DNA of 64,000 bases, from positions 69,381 to 133,380 of the forward strand of contig NZ_BAABHF010000065.1 of assembly GCF_039541955.1 (NCBI RefSeq), written 5' to 3'. The position numbers were made by a program, and so were the translations under genes. This stretch comes from Actinoallomurus oryzae (GTDB lineage: Bacteria; Actinomycetota; Actinomycetes; Streptosporangiales; Streptosporangiaceae). A model generated the notes under the pieces. The model did no database searches. It was not told the origin of the DNA and saw only the letters and a list, made by a program, of their open reading frames with translations. Positions 1-8,417 of the stretch are shown here, in pieces (position 1 is the first letter of the stretch; the number at the start of each line of letters is the position of its first letter).

Positions 1-1149
1 GCGGTGCCCTTCGGCGGCATGTACCGACTCATCGACTTCGTGCTGTCGAACCTGGCCAACGCCGGATTTCTGCGGATCGTGGTGCTGACGCAGTACAAGA
101 GCCACAGCCTCGACCGGCACATCTCCCGCACGTGGCGGATGTCGACCCTGCTGGGCAACTACGTCACCCCCGTGCCGGCGCAGCAGCGGCTGGGCCCGCG
201 CTGGTTCGCCGGCTCGGCCGACGCGATCCTGCAGAACCTCAACCTCATCGAGGACGACTGCCCCGACCACGTCGTGGTGTTCGGCGCCGACCACATCTAC
301 CGCATGGACCCACGGCAGATGGTGGACCAGCACATCGCGTCCGGCGCGGGCGTCACGATCGCGGCGATCCGCCAGCCGCTGTCGCTGGCGGACCAGTTCG
401 GTGTCATCGAGACCGCCCCCGACGGGCGAAGAGTCGCGGCGTTCCTGGAGAAACCGAAGGACGCCGCCGGCCTGCCCGACGCGCCCGACCAGATCTACGC
501 CTCGATGGGCAACTACGTCTTCGACACGCGCGTGCTCATCGACATCGTCAAGCGGGACGCGCTGGACGCCATGAGCCGCCATGACGTGGGCGGAGACATC
601 ATCCCCAAGCTGGTCCAGGCCGGGCAGGCGGACGTGTACGACTTCGCCGACAACCAGGTGCCCGGGGCCACCGACCGCGACCGCGGCTACTGGCGCGACG
701 TCGGCACGCTGGACGCCTTCTACGAGGCGCACATGGACCTGATCTCGGTGCATCCGATCTTTAACCTTTACAACCGGAAGTGGCCGATCTACACGGGCCA
801 CGACCCGCTGCCGCCGGCCAAGTTCGTCTTCAACGAGGAGGGACGGCGCGGGTACGCGGTCGACTCGATGGTCTCCCCCGGCGCCATCCTGTCCGGCGGC
901 ACGGCCGAGCGGTCGATCCTGTCGCCGGACGTCCACCTGGACTCCGGCGCGTCGGTGTGCGACTCGGTCCTGATGGACGGCGTACGGGTCGGGCGCGGCG
1001 CCGTCGTACGGCACGCCATCATCGACAAGAACGTGCACGTGCCGGACGGCGCGCGGATCGGCGTGGACCTGGAGGAGGACCAGGGACGCTTCACCGTCAC
1101 GCCGACCGGCGTACGCGTGATCGAGAAGAACCAGATCATCCCGGGCTGA
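1..1149 (+). CDS. glgC: Glucose-1-phosphate adenylyltransferase, 5'-truncated by window edge
   Basis: Makes ADP-glucose from glucose-1-phosphate and ATP, the committed step of bacterial glycogen synthesis in the cytoplasm. The reading frame is open from base 1, and the visible part begins at VPFGGMYRLIDFVLSN, the conserved segment after the N-terminal nucleotide-binding loop, so roughly 30-40 residues lie outside the window. Further signs are SADAILQNL, the metal/nucleotide segment VVVFGADHIYRMD, FLEKPKD, the sugar-phosphate segment SMGNYVF, and a C-terminal left-handed beta-helix (SPGAILSGG, DSVLMDGVRVGRGA, IIDKNVHVPDGARIG). The remaining 382 residues fit a family of about 400-430. No glg partner is visible downstream; the next gene is convergent 14 bases away. 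Confidence 0.95.
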   Translation, partial: AVPFGGMYRLIDFVLSNLANAGFLRIVVLTQYKSHSLDRHISRTWRMSTLLGNYVTPVPAQQRLGPRWFAGSADAILQNLNLIEDDCPDHVVVFGADHIYRMDPRQMVDQHIASGAGVTIAAIRQPLSLADQFGVIETAPDGRRVAAFLEKPKDAAGLPDAPDQIYASMGNYVFDTRVLIDIVKRDALDAMSRHDVGGDIIPKLVQAGQADVYDFADNQVPGATDRDRGYWRDVGTLDAFYEAHMDLISVHPIFNLYNRKWPIYTGHDPLPPAKFVFNEEGRRGYAVDSMVSPGAILSGGTAERSILSPDVHLDSGASVCDSVLMDGVRVGRGAVVRHAIIDKNVHVPDGARIGVDLEEDQGRFTVTPTGVRVIEKNQIIPG

Positions 1150-1163
1150 CGCCGGCGGAACGG

Positions 1164-1745
1164 TCAGGACCGGTGGACGGTGTAGGCGAGGTGCGTCACG
1201 CCGTGTCCCTCGATGACCGCCGGGCCCTCCAGCCGGACCGGTGCCGTCGTGAGGTTCTCGAACCACCGGACGCCGGTGCCGAGCAGCACGGGCACCAGGT
1301 CGACGTGGATCGCGTCGAGCAGCCCCGCGTCGAGGCACTGCTGAGCGATCTTCGCGCTGGCGACCACGACGTTCTTGTCGCCCGCGGCCTCGCGGGCGAG
1401 CTTCACCGCCGCCTCCACCGAGCCGGCGAAGGTGAAGGTCTCCGGGCGGTCGGCCGGCGGCTCGTGGGTGACCACGACGACCGGCACGCCCAGCGGATGG
1501 GTGCCACCCCACCCGTGCGTGATGTCGAACAGGTGCCGGCCCGCGACCAGCGCCCCGACGCCCGCCATCGACTCGCGCATGTACGCCGCGCTCGCCTCGG
1601 ACATGCGGAACGTCGCCCACTCCACGGCGGTGGGCACCTCCACCTCGCCGTTGCCCATCCAGCCGAACAGCTGGTCGATCCCGTCGGCCGGGTCGGCGAT
1701 GAAGCCGTCCAGTGACATCGACATGTTCGCGATGACCTTGCCCAT
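1164..1745 (-). CDS. Dihydrofolate-reductase-fold protein (RibD C-terminal family)
   Basis: 193-residue NADPH-dependent reductase fold of the RibD C-terminal domain type. It opens with MGKVIANMSMSLDGFIADP, the hallmark beginning of this family, followed by LVAGRHLFD, VVVVTHEPP and the C-terminal VLLGTGVRWFENL. The start is chosen at the ATG because AAGGAG lies about 8 bases upstream; a longer frame to 1817 has no ribosome site. It is divergent from the LuxR-type regulator starting at 1874, a pairing that suggests, without proof, that the regulator controls it. Substrate unknown; true folate reductases are shorter and differ in their active-site segment. Confidence 0.85.
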   Translation of the reverse strand: MGKVIANMSMSLDGFIADPADGIDQLFGWMGNGEVEVPTAVEWATFRMSEASAAYMRESMAGVGALVAGRHLFDITHGWGGTHPLGVPVVVVTHEPPADRPETFTFAGSVEAAVKLAREAAGDKNVVVASAKIAQQCLDAGLLDAIHVDLVPVLLGTGVRWFENLTTAPVRLEGPAVIEGHGVTHLAYTVHRS

Positions 1746-1873
1746 TTCGGATCTCCTTCTCGTTCTTCGGTGACGAGATCCAGACTGGCCGAGCACGCGG
1801 TGCGGAACATCGGCCACCTGGCCGATACCGGGATCGCCTCTGGGGGAGGGATCGGCTGGCAGACTGTGGCCCG

Positions 1874-4549
1874 ATGTCCGCGATCCGACACGACCTCCCG
1901 GTTCCGCCGACGACCTTCGTCGGCCGCGAACCGGAGCTGCGCGCCCTCGCCGCCGCGCTGGGCGACGCGCGGCTGGTCACCATCGCCGGTCCCGGCGGCT
2001 GCGGCAAGACCCGGCTGGCGATCGAGGCGGCGTCGGCGGAGGCCGCACACCGGCGGGACGGGGTCTGCTGGGCCGACCTGACGACCACCGGCGACGCCTT
2101 CGTCGTCGCCGAACTGGTCGCGACGGCCGCCGGGGTCCTCCCCGCGCCGGACCGGGACACGATCCCCTCCCTGGCCCGGCAGCTCGGCGACCGCCGGATG
2201 CTCGTGTGCCTGGACAACTGCGAACACGTCGTCGAGGCCGCCGCGGAGCTGGCCGCCGAGCTGACGCGTGCCTGCCCCGGCGTGACGGTGCTGGCCACGA
2301 GCCGCGAACCGCTCCGCGTGCCGGGCGAGGTCGTCTGGCGCGTTCCGCCGCTCGGCGCCGAGGACGCCGTCGCCCTCTTCGAGGAGCGCTCGGGCCCCAC
2401 GCCGGCGCCGGACCGGGACGCCGTGCGTACGGCGTGCGCCCGGCTCGACGGCATCCCGCTCGCCATCGAGCTCGCCGCCGCGTGGTCGGGAACCCTCTCG
2501 GCGCGGGAGATCCTCCAGGGCCTGGACGACCGGTTCTCCCTCCTCGTACGGGGCCCGCGCGGGGTCGCGGCGCGGCACCAGACGCTCGCGGCCTCGATGG
2601 CGTGGAGCCACGACCAGCTGGCAGAGGACGACCAGGTCCTGTTCCGGCGGCTCGGCGCCTTCCATGGAGGTTTCACGCTCGAGGCGGCCCGCGGGGTCTG
2701 CGCGTTCGGCCCGCTCGACCGGATGGCGGTGCTGGCCGGTCTGAGTCGGCTCGTGGACAAGTCGCTGGTCGTCGCGGACACGCACCGCAGCGTCGCGCGG
2801 TACCACCTGCTCGAGACGGTCCGCGAGTACGCCGTGGCGCGGCTGGCGGCCTCCGGAGAGGCCGGGCGGGTCCGCGACCGGCACCTCGACACGTACCTGG
2901 CGCTGACGGAGGACGCCCGTCCCCTGCTGGCCCGCGACAAGGACGCCTGGCGCGCCGCGGTCGGCGCCGAACACGAGAACCTGTGCGCCGCCGCCACCTG
3001 GGGCCTGTCCCGGGACGATCCCGGACGCGGACGCCGGCTCCTGGCGGGCCTGCCCTGGCTGTGGCACCTGACCACGCGAGGTCACGAGGGGCTGGAGTTG
3101 CTGCGCCGGGCCGTCGCCCGCACCCCGGATGACCGCACCGCGCTCCAGGCCCGGCTGCTGACCGGCCTGGCGCTGGTCGCCGACACGACGCACCCGGCCG
3201 GACCGGACCACGACGCGGCACAGGCCGCGCTGGAGATCGCGGTGGAGGCCGGTGACGTGGCGACCGCGTGCCTCGCCCGGCTTCTGCGGGCCGTCGCCCT
3301 GTTCTCCACCGACTTCGACACCGCCTGGTCGCTGGCGGAGACGGCGCGGGGCGAGGCGCGTGAGGCCGGTGAGGAGTTCGTCGCCGACGGGGCGACCGCC
3401 CTCATGGGGATGATCCGGCACCTGCGCGATGAGCACGACGAGGCCGAGGAGCTCTTCCGGAGCGCGACCGAGGGCCTACTGCGGCGCGGAGACCGCGGCG
3501 TCGCCTCGACGGCGCTCGGGTTCTGGGCCTGCGGGGCGCTCTACACGGGTGACGTCGTACGGGCACGCGCGCTCGCGACCGAGGCGGTGGAGACGGCCCG
3601 CCCGCTCGCCGACCACCATCGCGTCGGGTCGGCCGCCGGTGTGCTGGCCACCGTGGAGACGGCGGCCGGACGGCTCGACGAGGCGCGTGCGATCCTCGCC
3701 CCGCTGGTCCGGCTGGTGGAGGGCGCCGAGCGTCCGCCGTTCGTGCCCGGCCTGGCACGGGCCATGGGCGAGCTCGAACTGCGGTCCGGCCGGCCGCGCG
3801 AGGCGGTCGCCTGGTTCGCGTCGGAGACGAGCTGGCTCGGTGAGGGCCACGAGGCCGCGCTGTCCCCGCAGACCCTGACCGGGCTCGCCGCCGCGTTCCA
3901 CGCCGCCGGGGACGACGCCGCCGCGGCGTCGGCGTGCGAACGCGCCCTCGCCGTCGCCCGTGCGGTCGGCATGCCCCGGGTGGCCGCCGACGCGCTCGAA
4001 CAGCAGGCCCGCCTCGCCGGCCCGGCCGACGCGGAGAGACTGCACCACGAGGCCCTGGCCCTGCGCGCGGAACACGGCCTGTGGCTCGCCTGCGCCGGCG
4101 GCCTCGACGCGCTCGCCCGGATCGCGGCCGAGGCGGGGGCGCACACCGAGGCGACCCGGCTGTTCGCCGCCTGCGACCGCGCGCGTACGGACATGGGTGT
4201 CGCCCCGGTACCCGCCGACCCCGGCCCACGCGCCGCGCTGGGCGAGACCGCGTACGCCGCCGCGTGGGCCGAGGGGAGTGCGCTCGACGTACGCGCGGCG
4301 GTGGAGTGGGCTCGCCGCGCCCGCGGCCCGCGCCGCCGCCCGTCGAGCGGCTGGGCGGGACTCACCCCGGCCGAGCGCAGCGTCGTACGGCTGGCCGCCG
4401 AGGGCCTCAGCAACCCCGACATCGGGGCCCGGCTGTTCATGAGCCGCAGTACCGTCAAGACCCACCTCTCCCACGTCTACGCCAAGCTCGGCGTCACGAA
4501 CCGCACCGAACTCGCCGCCCTGGCGGTACCGCACCTCACGAACGACTGA
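1874..4549 (+). CDS. LuxR-family regulator with N-terminal NTPase domain
   Basis: 891-residue cytoplasmic transcription factor of the large ATP-binding LuxR type. It starts with an AfsR/NB-ARC-like motif (FVGRE near residue 15), Walker A GPGGCGKT at about 39-46, and Walker B MLVCLDNCEHV at about 109-118, followed by TSREPLRVPGE and GIPLAIELAAAW. Residues about 350-800 are alpha-helical, Ala/Arg-rich and TPR-like. The C-terminal helix-turn-helix is LTPAERSVVRLAAEGLSN followed by STVKTHLSHVYAKLGV. The N-terminal ATPase probably senses a ligand or partner through the TPR part. The divergent reductase gene is the likeliest local target (inference). Confidence 0.9.
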   Translation: MSAIRHDLPVPPTTFVGREPELRALAAALGDARLVTIAGPGGCGKTRLAIEAASAEAAHRRDGVCWADLTTTGDAFVVAELVATAAGVLPAPDRDTIPSLARQLGDRRMLVCLDNCEHVVEAAAELAAELTRACPGVTVLATSREPLRVPGEVVWRVPPLGAEDAVALFEERSGPTPAPDRDAVRTACARLDGIPLAIELAAAWSGTLSAREILQGLDDRFSLLVRGPRGVAARHQTLAASMAWSHDQLAEDDQVLFRRLGAFHGGFTLEAARGVCAFGPLDRMAVLAGLSRLVDKSLVVADTHRSVARYHLLETVREYAVARLAASGEAGRVRDRHLDTYLALTEDARPLLARDKDAWRAAVGAEHENLCAAATWGLSRDDPGRGRRLLAGLPWLWHLTTRGHEGLELLRRAVARTPDDRTALQARLLTGLALVADTTHPAGPDHDAAQAALEIAVEAGDVATACLARLLRAVALFSTDFDTAWSLAETARGEAREAGEEFVADGATALMGMIRHLRDEHDEAEELFRSATEGLLRRGDRGVASTALGFWACGALYTGDVVRARALATEAVETARPLADHHRVGSAAGVLATVETAAGRLDEARAILAPLVRLVEGAERPPFVPGLARAMGELELRSGRPREAVAWFASETSWLGEGHEAALSPQTLTGLAAAFHAAGDDAAAASACERALAVARAVGMPRVAADALEQQARLAGPADAERLHHEALALRAEHGLWLACAGGLDALARIAAEAGAHTEATRLFAACDRARTDMGVAPVPADPGPRAALGETAYAAAWAEGSALDVRAAVEWARRARGPRRRPSSGWAGLTPAERSVVRLAAEGLSNPDIGARLFMSRSTVKTHLSHVYAKLGVTNRTELAALAVPHLTND

Positions 4550-4607
4550 CCACATCACGCGCCGACGTCAGAGGATCGTCGACGGCCGCGTCTGATTCGA
4601 TGGGTCC

Positions 4608-4940
4608 GTGAACGAGGCGCTGGAGTGGATCGAGCCCCCGGTAGGTCACGACGGTGTCGTCGAGCGATCGTTTCGGCTCGGCCGGACGACGGGCGCGGTT
4701 CCAGGCGTACTGTGGCTGCCGTCTTCTCCCGGCTCCACGCCTCCCCCTCGCTGCCGCCCTGGGCGACGAGCTTCGTTGTGTGGTCCTCGGGAAGTTCGGT
4801 CTTCAGCAGGCGGCGGCCATGAATGAGGGGCTGGCCGCGCCGGAGCGGCCGGCTACGCCGGTACGCACGGCGAGACGAAGCCCACGGCCATTGCCGGGTG
4901 GCGCCACTTCATCGCGCACCACCTGACCACCCACGGCTGA
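4608..4940 (+). pseudogene. Decayed alpha/beta-hydrolase (dienelactone-hydrolase-like) remnant
   Basis: The 434-base gap between the LuxR regulator and the APH-like kinase holds a possible gene relic. From GTG 4608 the frame reads NEALEWIEPPVGHDGVVERS then GAVPGVLWLP, which resembles the N-terminus of actinobacterial alpha/beta hydrolases. It then loses homology and stops at 4824-4826. The same frame resumes after the stop with GWRHFIAHHLTTHG and ends at 4940, which could be the original C-terminus. The catalytic middle is missing, so no active enzyme is expected. Recognition rests on a short N-terminal stretch only. No promoter or RNA feature was seen in the rest of the gap. Confidence 0.4.
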
Positions 4941-4983
4941 ACGGCCGACGGCCGGCCGGGCGAGACAGAGGGGACCAGGCGCG

Positions 4984-5820
4984 TTGAAGGCATCAGATGT
5001 CCCGCGAGCAGTGGCCGCGGCCGTTGCCACGGCCACCGCGCTCGGCCTGAGCGTTGATGACGCGGTCGTCCTGCACGACTCGAACCGGATCGCCGTGCGC
5101 CTGCGGCCTTGTGGCGTTCTCGCCCGGGTCGCGTATGTCGCGCGTCGGGCAGATGCCGAGTTCGAGGTCGAGCTCGCTCGGCGACTCGCCGGAACGGACA
5201 GCCCGGTGGCCGGCCTGGAGCCTCGGGTCGAGCCCCGCGTGTACGTGCGTGATGGCTTCGTGGTCACGCTGTGGACGTACTACGAGCCCGTGCCATCACC
5301 CGGCCTCGCGCCCGCCGAGTACGCGCGGGCGCTCGTGCGGCTGCATGCCGGCATGCGGCGGATCGACGTTCCCGCGCCGCACTTCACCGATCGAGTCGCG
5401 CAGGCGCAGCGGCTGGTCGGCGACCGCGCGCGTACCCCGGAGCTCGGTGAGGCGGAGCGCGGACTGCTCGGTGACACGCTGACGCGCCTGAGCCGCGAGA
5501 TCGCCGACCGCGGCGCCGATGAGCAGCTGTTGCACGGTGAGCCGCATCCGGGCAACGTGCTCCGGACGGAGACCGGGCAGCTGTTCATCGACCTGGAGAC
5601 ATGCTGCCGTGGACCGGTCGAGTTCGACCTCGCCCATGCGCCCGAGCAGGTCGACGAGCACTATCGAGCGGCCGATCCGGACCTGCTTCGCCGGTGCCGG
5701 ATCCTCACGCTCGCGATAGCCACGACATGGCGTTGGGATCGAGACGACCAACTTCCGAACGGGCGCCGGCTGGGCACAGAGTGGCTCGACCGGATCCGAG
5801 CAGCACTCGGTCACCACTGA
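4984..5820 (+). CDS. APH-fold phosphotransferase (aminoglycoside phosphotransferase family)
   Basis: 278-residue protein-kinase-like phosphotransferase. The TTG start is preceded by GAGGGGA. The catalytic-loop equivalent is LLHGEPHPGNVL at about residues 180-191, where the usual HGD is HGE, and the metal-binding segment is LFIDLETCCRGPVEFDLAH. The N-lobe contains the segment RIAVRLRPCGVLARV. The HGE substitution occurs in some members, but it makes classical aminoglycoside kinase activity uncertain; small metabolites or sugars are alternatives. The last 10 bases overlap the convergent end of the Tet-like gene, so transcripts would run into each other. Confidence 0.75.
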   Translation: MKASDVPRAVAAAVATATALGLSVDDAVVLHDSNRIAVRLRPCGVLARVAYVARRADAEFEVELARRLAGTDSPVAGLEPRVEPRVYVRDGFVVTLWTYYEPVPSPGLAPAEYARALVRLHAGMRRIDVPAPHFTDRVAQAQRLVGDRARTPELGEAERGLLGDTLTRLSREIADRGADEQLLHGEPHPGNVLRTETGQLFIDLETCCRGPVEFDLAHAPEQVDEHYRAADPDLLRRCRILTLAIATTWRWDRDDQLPNGRRLGTEWLDRIRAALGHH

Positions 5821-7718
5821 CTCGATGTCGTTCGGCGCGGGCGTCCGGGCGCCTCGCCGTGCACCGGGGCGTACCGGTCGAAGGTGCATTCGAGCAGGCC
5901 CTCGCCGCGGGTCAGGCCCGGCAGCCGTCGTTCCAGCTCGTGCACTCGCGCCGCCGGGATCTCGCCCTCGACCGTACGGACCGTGCCGTGGACCTCGGTG
6001 GTGCGCGGGACGGCGCGCAGCCGACCGAGCACGGGCGCCAGCCCGCCGTACGTGTCCTCGGGCACCTCCAGGTGAAAGCGCTGCAACGGCTCGCAGACGA
6101 CCGTGCCCGCCCTCCTGAGCGCCGCCCGCAGCACCCTCGGGGTCAGGCCGCGGAAGTCGGCGGCGGTGCTGACCGGCGGGAAGTAGCCCGCCCGGGTCAT
6201 GGTGACGGCGCAGTCCGTGACCTGCCAGCCGCGCGGCCCCCGGCGCAGCGTCGCGTGCGTGGTCTCCTCGACCGCGGCGAAGAAGGCGTACGGCAGGCAG
6301 CCGAGCTCGACCTCCAGCCGGAAGCGCGTGCCGGAGCCTGCCGGGGCCGGGTCGACGCGCAGGCCGATCGTGGCGAGGAACGGGTTGCCGTCCTTCTGCC
6401 CGACCTCCACGGCCTCTCCGGTGCCCGCGGGCCGCTCGACGTGAAGCGTCGTGGTCTCGCGGAACTCCACGTCGAGACCGAAGTCGTCGGCGAGGGTCGC
6501 CTGGATGACCTCCTTCTGCACCTCCCCGTACAGCGACACGGAGATCTCCTGGCCGAGGTCGTCCTGCCGGAGGCCGATCAGCGGGTCCTGCTCGGCGAGT
6601 TCGGTGAGCGCCGCGTGGAGCGCACCCCTGTCGGACCGGCGGCGCGGCACGACCACCGTCTCCAGCGTCGGGGGCGCGAAGTGGCCGGTCGCGTCGCCGG
6701 ACGGCGGTTCGCCCAGCGAGTCGCCGATCCGGACGCCGCCGAGCCCCCGCAGCCGGACGATGTCACCCGGGCCGGCGCAGCCGCGCGGCACCGCCGCCCC
6801 GCCGTCGAACACGCTGATCCCGGTGACCTTCGCCTCCCCCGCGTCACCGAACCGCAGCGCGTCCCGCACCCGTACGGTGCCGGAGAACAGGCGCGCGCAG
6901 GCGACCTTCTCCCCCGCCGCACCGCGCTCGATCTTGAAGACCGTGCCCGAGACCGGGCCGTCCGCGTCGTCGCCGGCCCGGGGCAGCAGCTCACGGATGC
7001 CGGCGGTGAGCGCGTCCAGACCCGTACCCGTGATCGCCGAGCCGAAGAACACCGGATGCGCCCGCCCCTGCCGTACCTGGGCGGCGAGCGCGTCGCGGAG
7101 ACGAGGGTAGGTGAGCGCGTCCTCGACGTAGGCGGTGAGCAGGTCGTCGTCGTGTCGGGTGAGCAGGTCGGCGAGGGCCGCGCGGAAGTCCTCGTCGCCC
7201 GGACCGTACGGGGTGAAGGCCGCGTCGCGCGTGCCGAGTCCGCGGACCGCGCCCATCGCCACGACCGCGGGCGTCAGCCTCTCGGCCAGCGTCCGCAGCA
7301 GGCCGTCGCACCGCGCGCCCCGGCGATCGATCTTGTTCGCGAAGATGAGCGTGGGAATGCGCAGGCGGCGCAGCGTACGCATGAGGATGCGGGTCTGCGC
7401 CTGTACGCCCTCGACGGCGGAGACCACCAGCACGGCCCCGTCGAGCACGCCGAGCACCCGCTCCACCTCGGCGATGAAGTCCGGGTGGCCGGGGGTGTCG
7501 ATCAGGTTGACCGTGACGTCGCCGAGGCGGAACGACACCACGGCGGACTTGATCGTGATGCCGCGCCGGCGTTCGAGCGCCGACGAGTCGGTCTGGGTGT
7601 TGCCGTCATCGACGCTGCCGACCGCGTCGATGACACCGGCGGCGTAGAGGAGCCGCTCGGTCAGGCTGGTCTTACCGGCGTCGACATGGGCGAGAATCCC
7701 GAGGTTGAGCGTTGTCAC
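5811..7718 (-). CDS. Tetracycline resistance ribosomal protection GTPase (Tet(M)/OtrA type)
   Basis: 635-residue EF-G-like translational GTPase that by family removes tetracycline from the 30S subunit. G-domain motifs are G1 AHVDAGKTSLTE (residues about 10-21), G2 RRGITI, G3 DTPGHPDF, G4 NKID, followed by EF-G domains II-V with QDDLGQEISVSLYGEVQKE. Length matches Tet(M)/Tet(O)/OtrA (about 640). The start is GTG 7718 (MTTLNLGILAHVD). Only a weak AAGGA about 11 bases upstream serves it, and it lies inside an overlapping upstream ORF. Chromosomal actinomycete members can be self-protection genes or have little tetracycline activity; which applies here cannot be told. Confidence 0.9.
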   Translation of the reverse strand: MTTLNLGILAHVDAGKTSLTERLLYAAGVIDAVGSVDDGNTQTDSSALERRRGITIKSAVVSFRLGDVTVNLIDTPGHPDFIAEVERVLGVLDGAVLVVSAVEGVQAQTRILMRTLRRLRIPTLIFANKIDRRGARCDGLLRTLAERLTPAVVAMGAVRGLGTRDAAFTPYGPGDEDFRAALADLLTRHDDDLLTAYVEDALTYPRLRDALAAQVRQGRAHPVFFGSAITGTGLDALTAGIRELLPRAGDDADGPVSGTVFKIERGAAGEKVACARLFSGTVRVRDALRFGDAGEAKVTGISVFDGGAAVPRGCAGPGDIVRLRGLGGVRIGDSLGEPPSGDATGHFAPPTLETVVVPRRRSDRGALHAALTELAEQDPLIGLRQDDLGQEISVSLYGEVQKEVIQATLADDFGLDVEFRETTTLHVERPAGTGEAVEVGQKDGNPFLATIGLRVDPAPAGSGTRFRLEVELGCLPYAFFAAVEETTHATLRRGPRGWQVTDCAVTMTRAGYFPPVSTAADFRGLTPRVLRAALRRAGTVVCEPLQRFHLEVPEDTYGGLAPVLGRLRAVPRTTEVHGTVRTVEGEIPAARVHELERRLPGLTRGEGLLECTFDRYAPVHGEAPGRPRRTTSSQW

Positions 7719-7782
7719 CGAGCGTCATGTCCTTGAGGTAGGCGAGAACTCCCTTGCGTGGGGACATGGACGCTTGGCGCAT
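7672..7782 (-). CDS. Upstream ORF / putative leader peptide of the Tet-like gene
   Basis: A 36-codon frame in another phase than the Tet-like gene begins at ATG 7782, preceded by GGAGAG 5-6 bases away, a better ribosome site than that of the resistance gene. It reads MRQASMSPRKGVLAYLKDM and continues through the GTG start of the Tet-like gene, ending at TAA 7672, about 44 bases inside it. An internal ATG (MSPRKG) is a second possible start. The arrangement fits translation-coupled or attenuation-type control of a ribosome-protection gene, in which drug-stalled ribosomes on the leader alter access to the GTG start. Function is inferred from position only. Confidence 0.5.
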   Translation of the reverse strand: MRQASMSPRKGVLAYLKDMTLGDNAQPRDSRPCRRR

Positions 7783-7817
7783 TGCTCTCTCCGTCGGTCG
7801 GCTCCTTGGTCGGCGCG

Positions 7818-7847
7818 ATTACAGCAGGTGACCGCTCCGCGGGGCAA
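7818..7847 (-). promoter_or_regulatory. Probable promoter of the Tet-like leader and gene
   Basis: On the minus strand TTGCCC (7842-7847) is followed after 18 bases by TGTAAT (7818-7823), with TG one base before it (extended -10 character). Transcription would start near 7811, leaving about 29 untranslated bases before the leader ORF. The rest of the 200-base gap 7719-7918 holds the leader ORF and a hairpin. Confidence 0.4.
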
Positions 7848-7855
7848 CGGGATTT

Positions 7856-7887
7856 ACCCGGCCCCGCCGGCCGCCGGGTGGCCGGGT
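7856..7887. terminator. GC-rich hairpin between oxidoreductase and Tet-like gene
   Basis: ACCCGGCC (7856-7863) pairs with GGCCGGGT (7880-7887), with additional self-complementary bases in the loop. It lies just downstream of the minus-strand oxidoreductase gene (stop 7919) and upstream of the Tet promoter, as expected for a terminator. No U-tract is present, which is common in actinomycetes. Confidence 0.4.
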
Positions 7888-7918
7888 GACGCACCCGGCG
7901 CCGAGCGGGACGGTCGCG

Positions 7919-8323
7919 TCAGACGCGTTCGAGGACCACGACGGGGATCTCCCGCTCGGTCTTCTTCTGGTAGTCGTTGTAGGCGGGCCAGGTCTCGGCC
8001 ATGGCCTCCCACAGCGCGGGCTTCTCCTCCGGCGTGGCCGTACGGGCCCGTGCGGCGAACTTCTCGCCCCACACCTGGACCTCGACCTCCGGGTTGGCCT
8101 GCAGGTTGGTGTACCACAGCGGCGGCTCGTCGGCCCCGCCCTTGGAGGCGATCACCGTGTAGGTATCGCCGTCCTTCTTGCGGTAGATCAGGGGACTCGT
8201 GCGCTTCTGCCCGCTCTTACGGCCGACCGTCGTGAGGAGCAGGACCGTCGTACCCTGCCAGTCGTGCCCCTCGGCGCCATCGGTCTCCTGGTAGCGCTCG
8301 ACGTGCTCCCGGCCGAACAGCAT
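7919..8323 (-). CDS. Deazaflavin (F420)-dependent nitroreductase family protein
   Basis: 134-residue split-barrel protein of the Ddn/DUF385 family. Typical segments are GTTVLLLTTVGRKSGQKRTSPL and YTVIASKGGADEPPLWYTNL, then NPEVEVQVWGEKFAARAR and YQKKTEREIPVVVLERV at the end. Members bind F420 and reduce quinones, enones or nitro compounds in the cytoplasm or at the membrane face. ATG 8323 has GAGGTGAG just upstream. It is divergent from the universal stress protein gene, so one intergenic stretch of about 100 bases may serve both. Confidence 0.88.
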   Translation of the reverse strand: MLFGREHVERYQETDGAEGHDWQGTTVLLLTTVGRKSGQKRTSPLIYRKKDGDTYTVIASKGGADEPPLWYTNLQANPEVEVQVWGEKFAARARTATPEEKPALWEAMAETWPAYNDYQKKTEREIPVVVLERV

Positions 8324-8417
8324 GTGCCTCACCTCATCTGATCGGGATCTTCGCTCGGGCACAACCAACGAGCCTCCGCGATCCTTCCCCCGGGCCCCGT
8401 CGCCGGCAGGGCCTTCC

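Noticed and set aside
4..24. GTG at base 4 as the true start of glgC
   Set aside because: The frame is open to base 1 and the conserved N-terminal nucleotide-binding loop is missing, so the gene starts outside the window.
1403..3436. Very long open frame on the minus strand opposite the LuxR-type regulator
   Set aside because: It is a high-GC shadow frame: Arg/Gly/Pro-rich, with no domain and antisense to a clear gene.
5601..7736. 711-codon plus-strand frame opposite the Tet-like gene
   Set aside because: Antisense shadow; composition is Arg/Gln/Asp-rich with no recognisable motif, while the minus strand encodes an intact GTPase.
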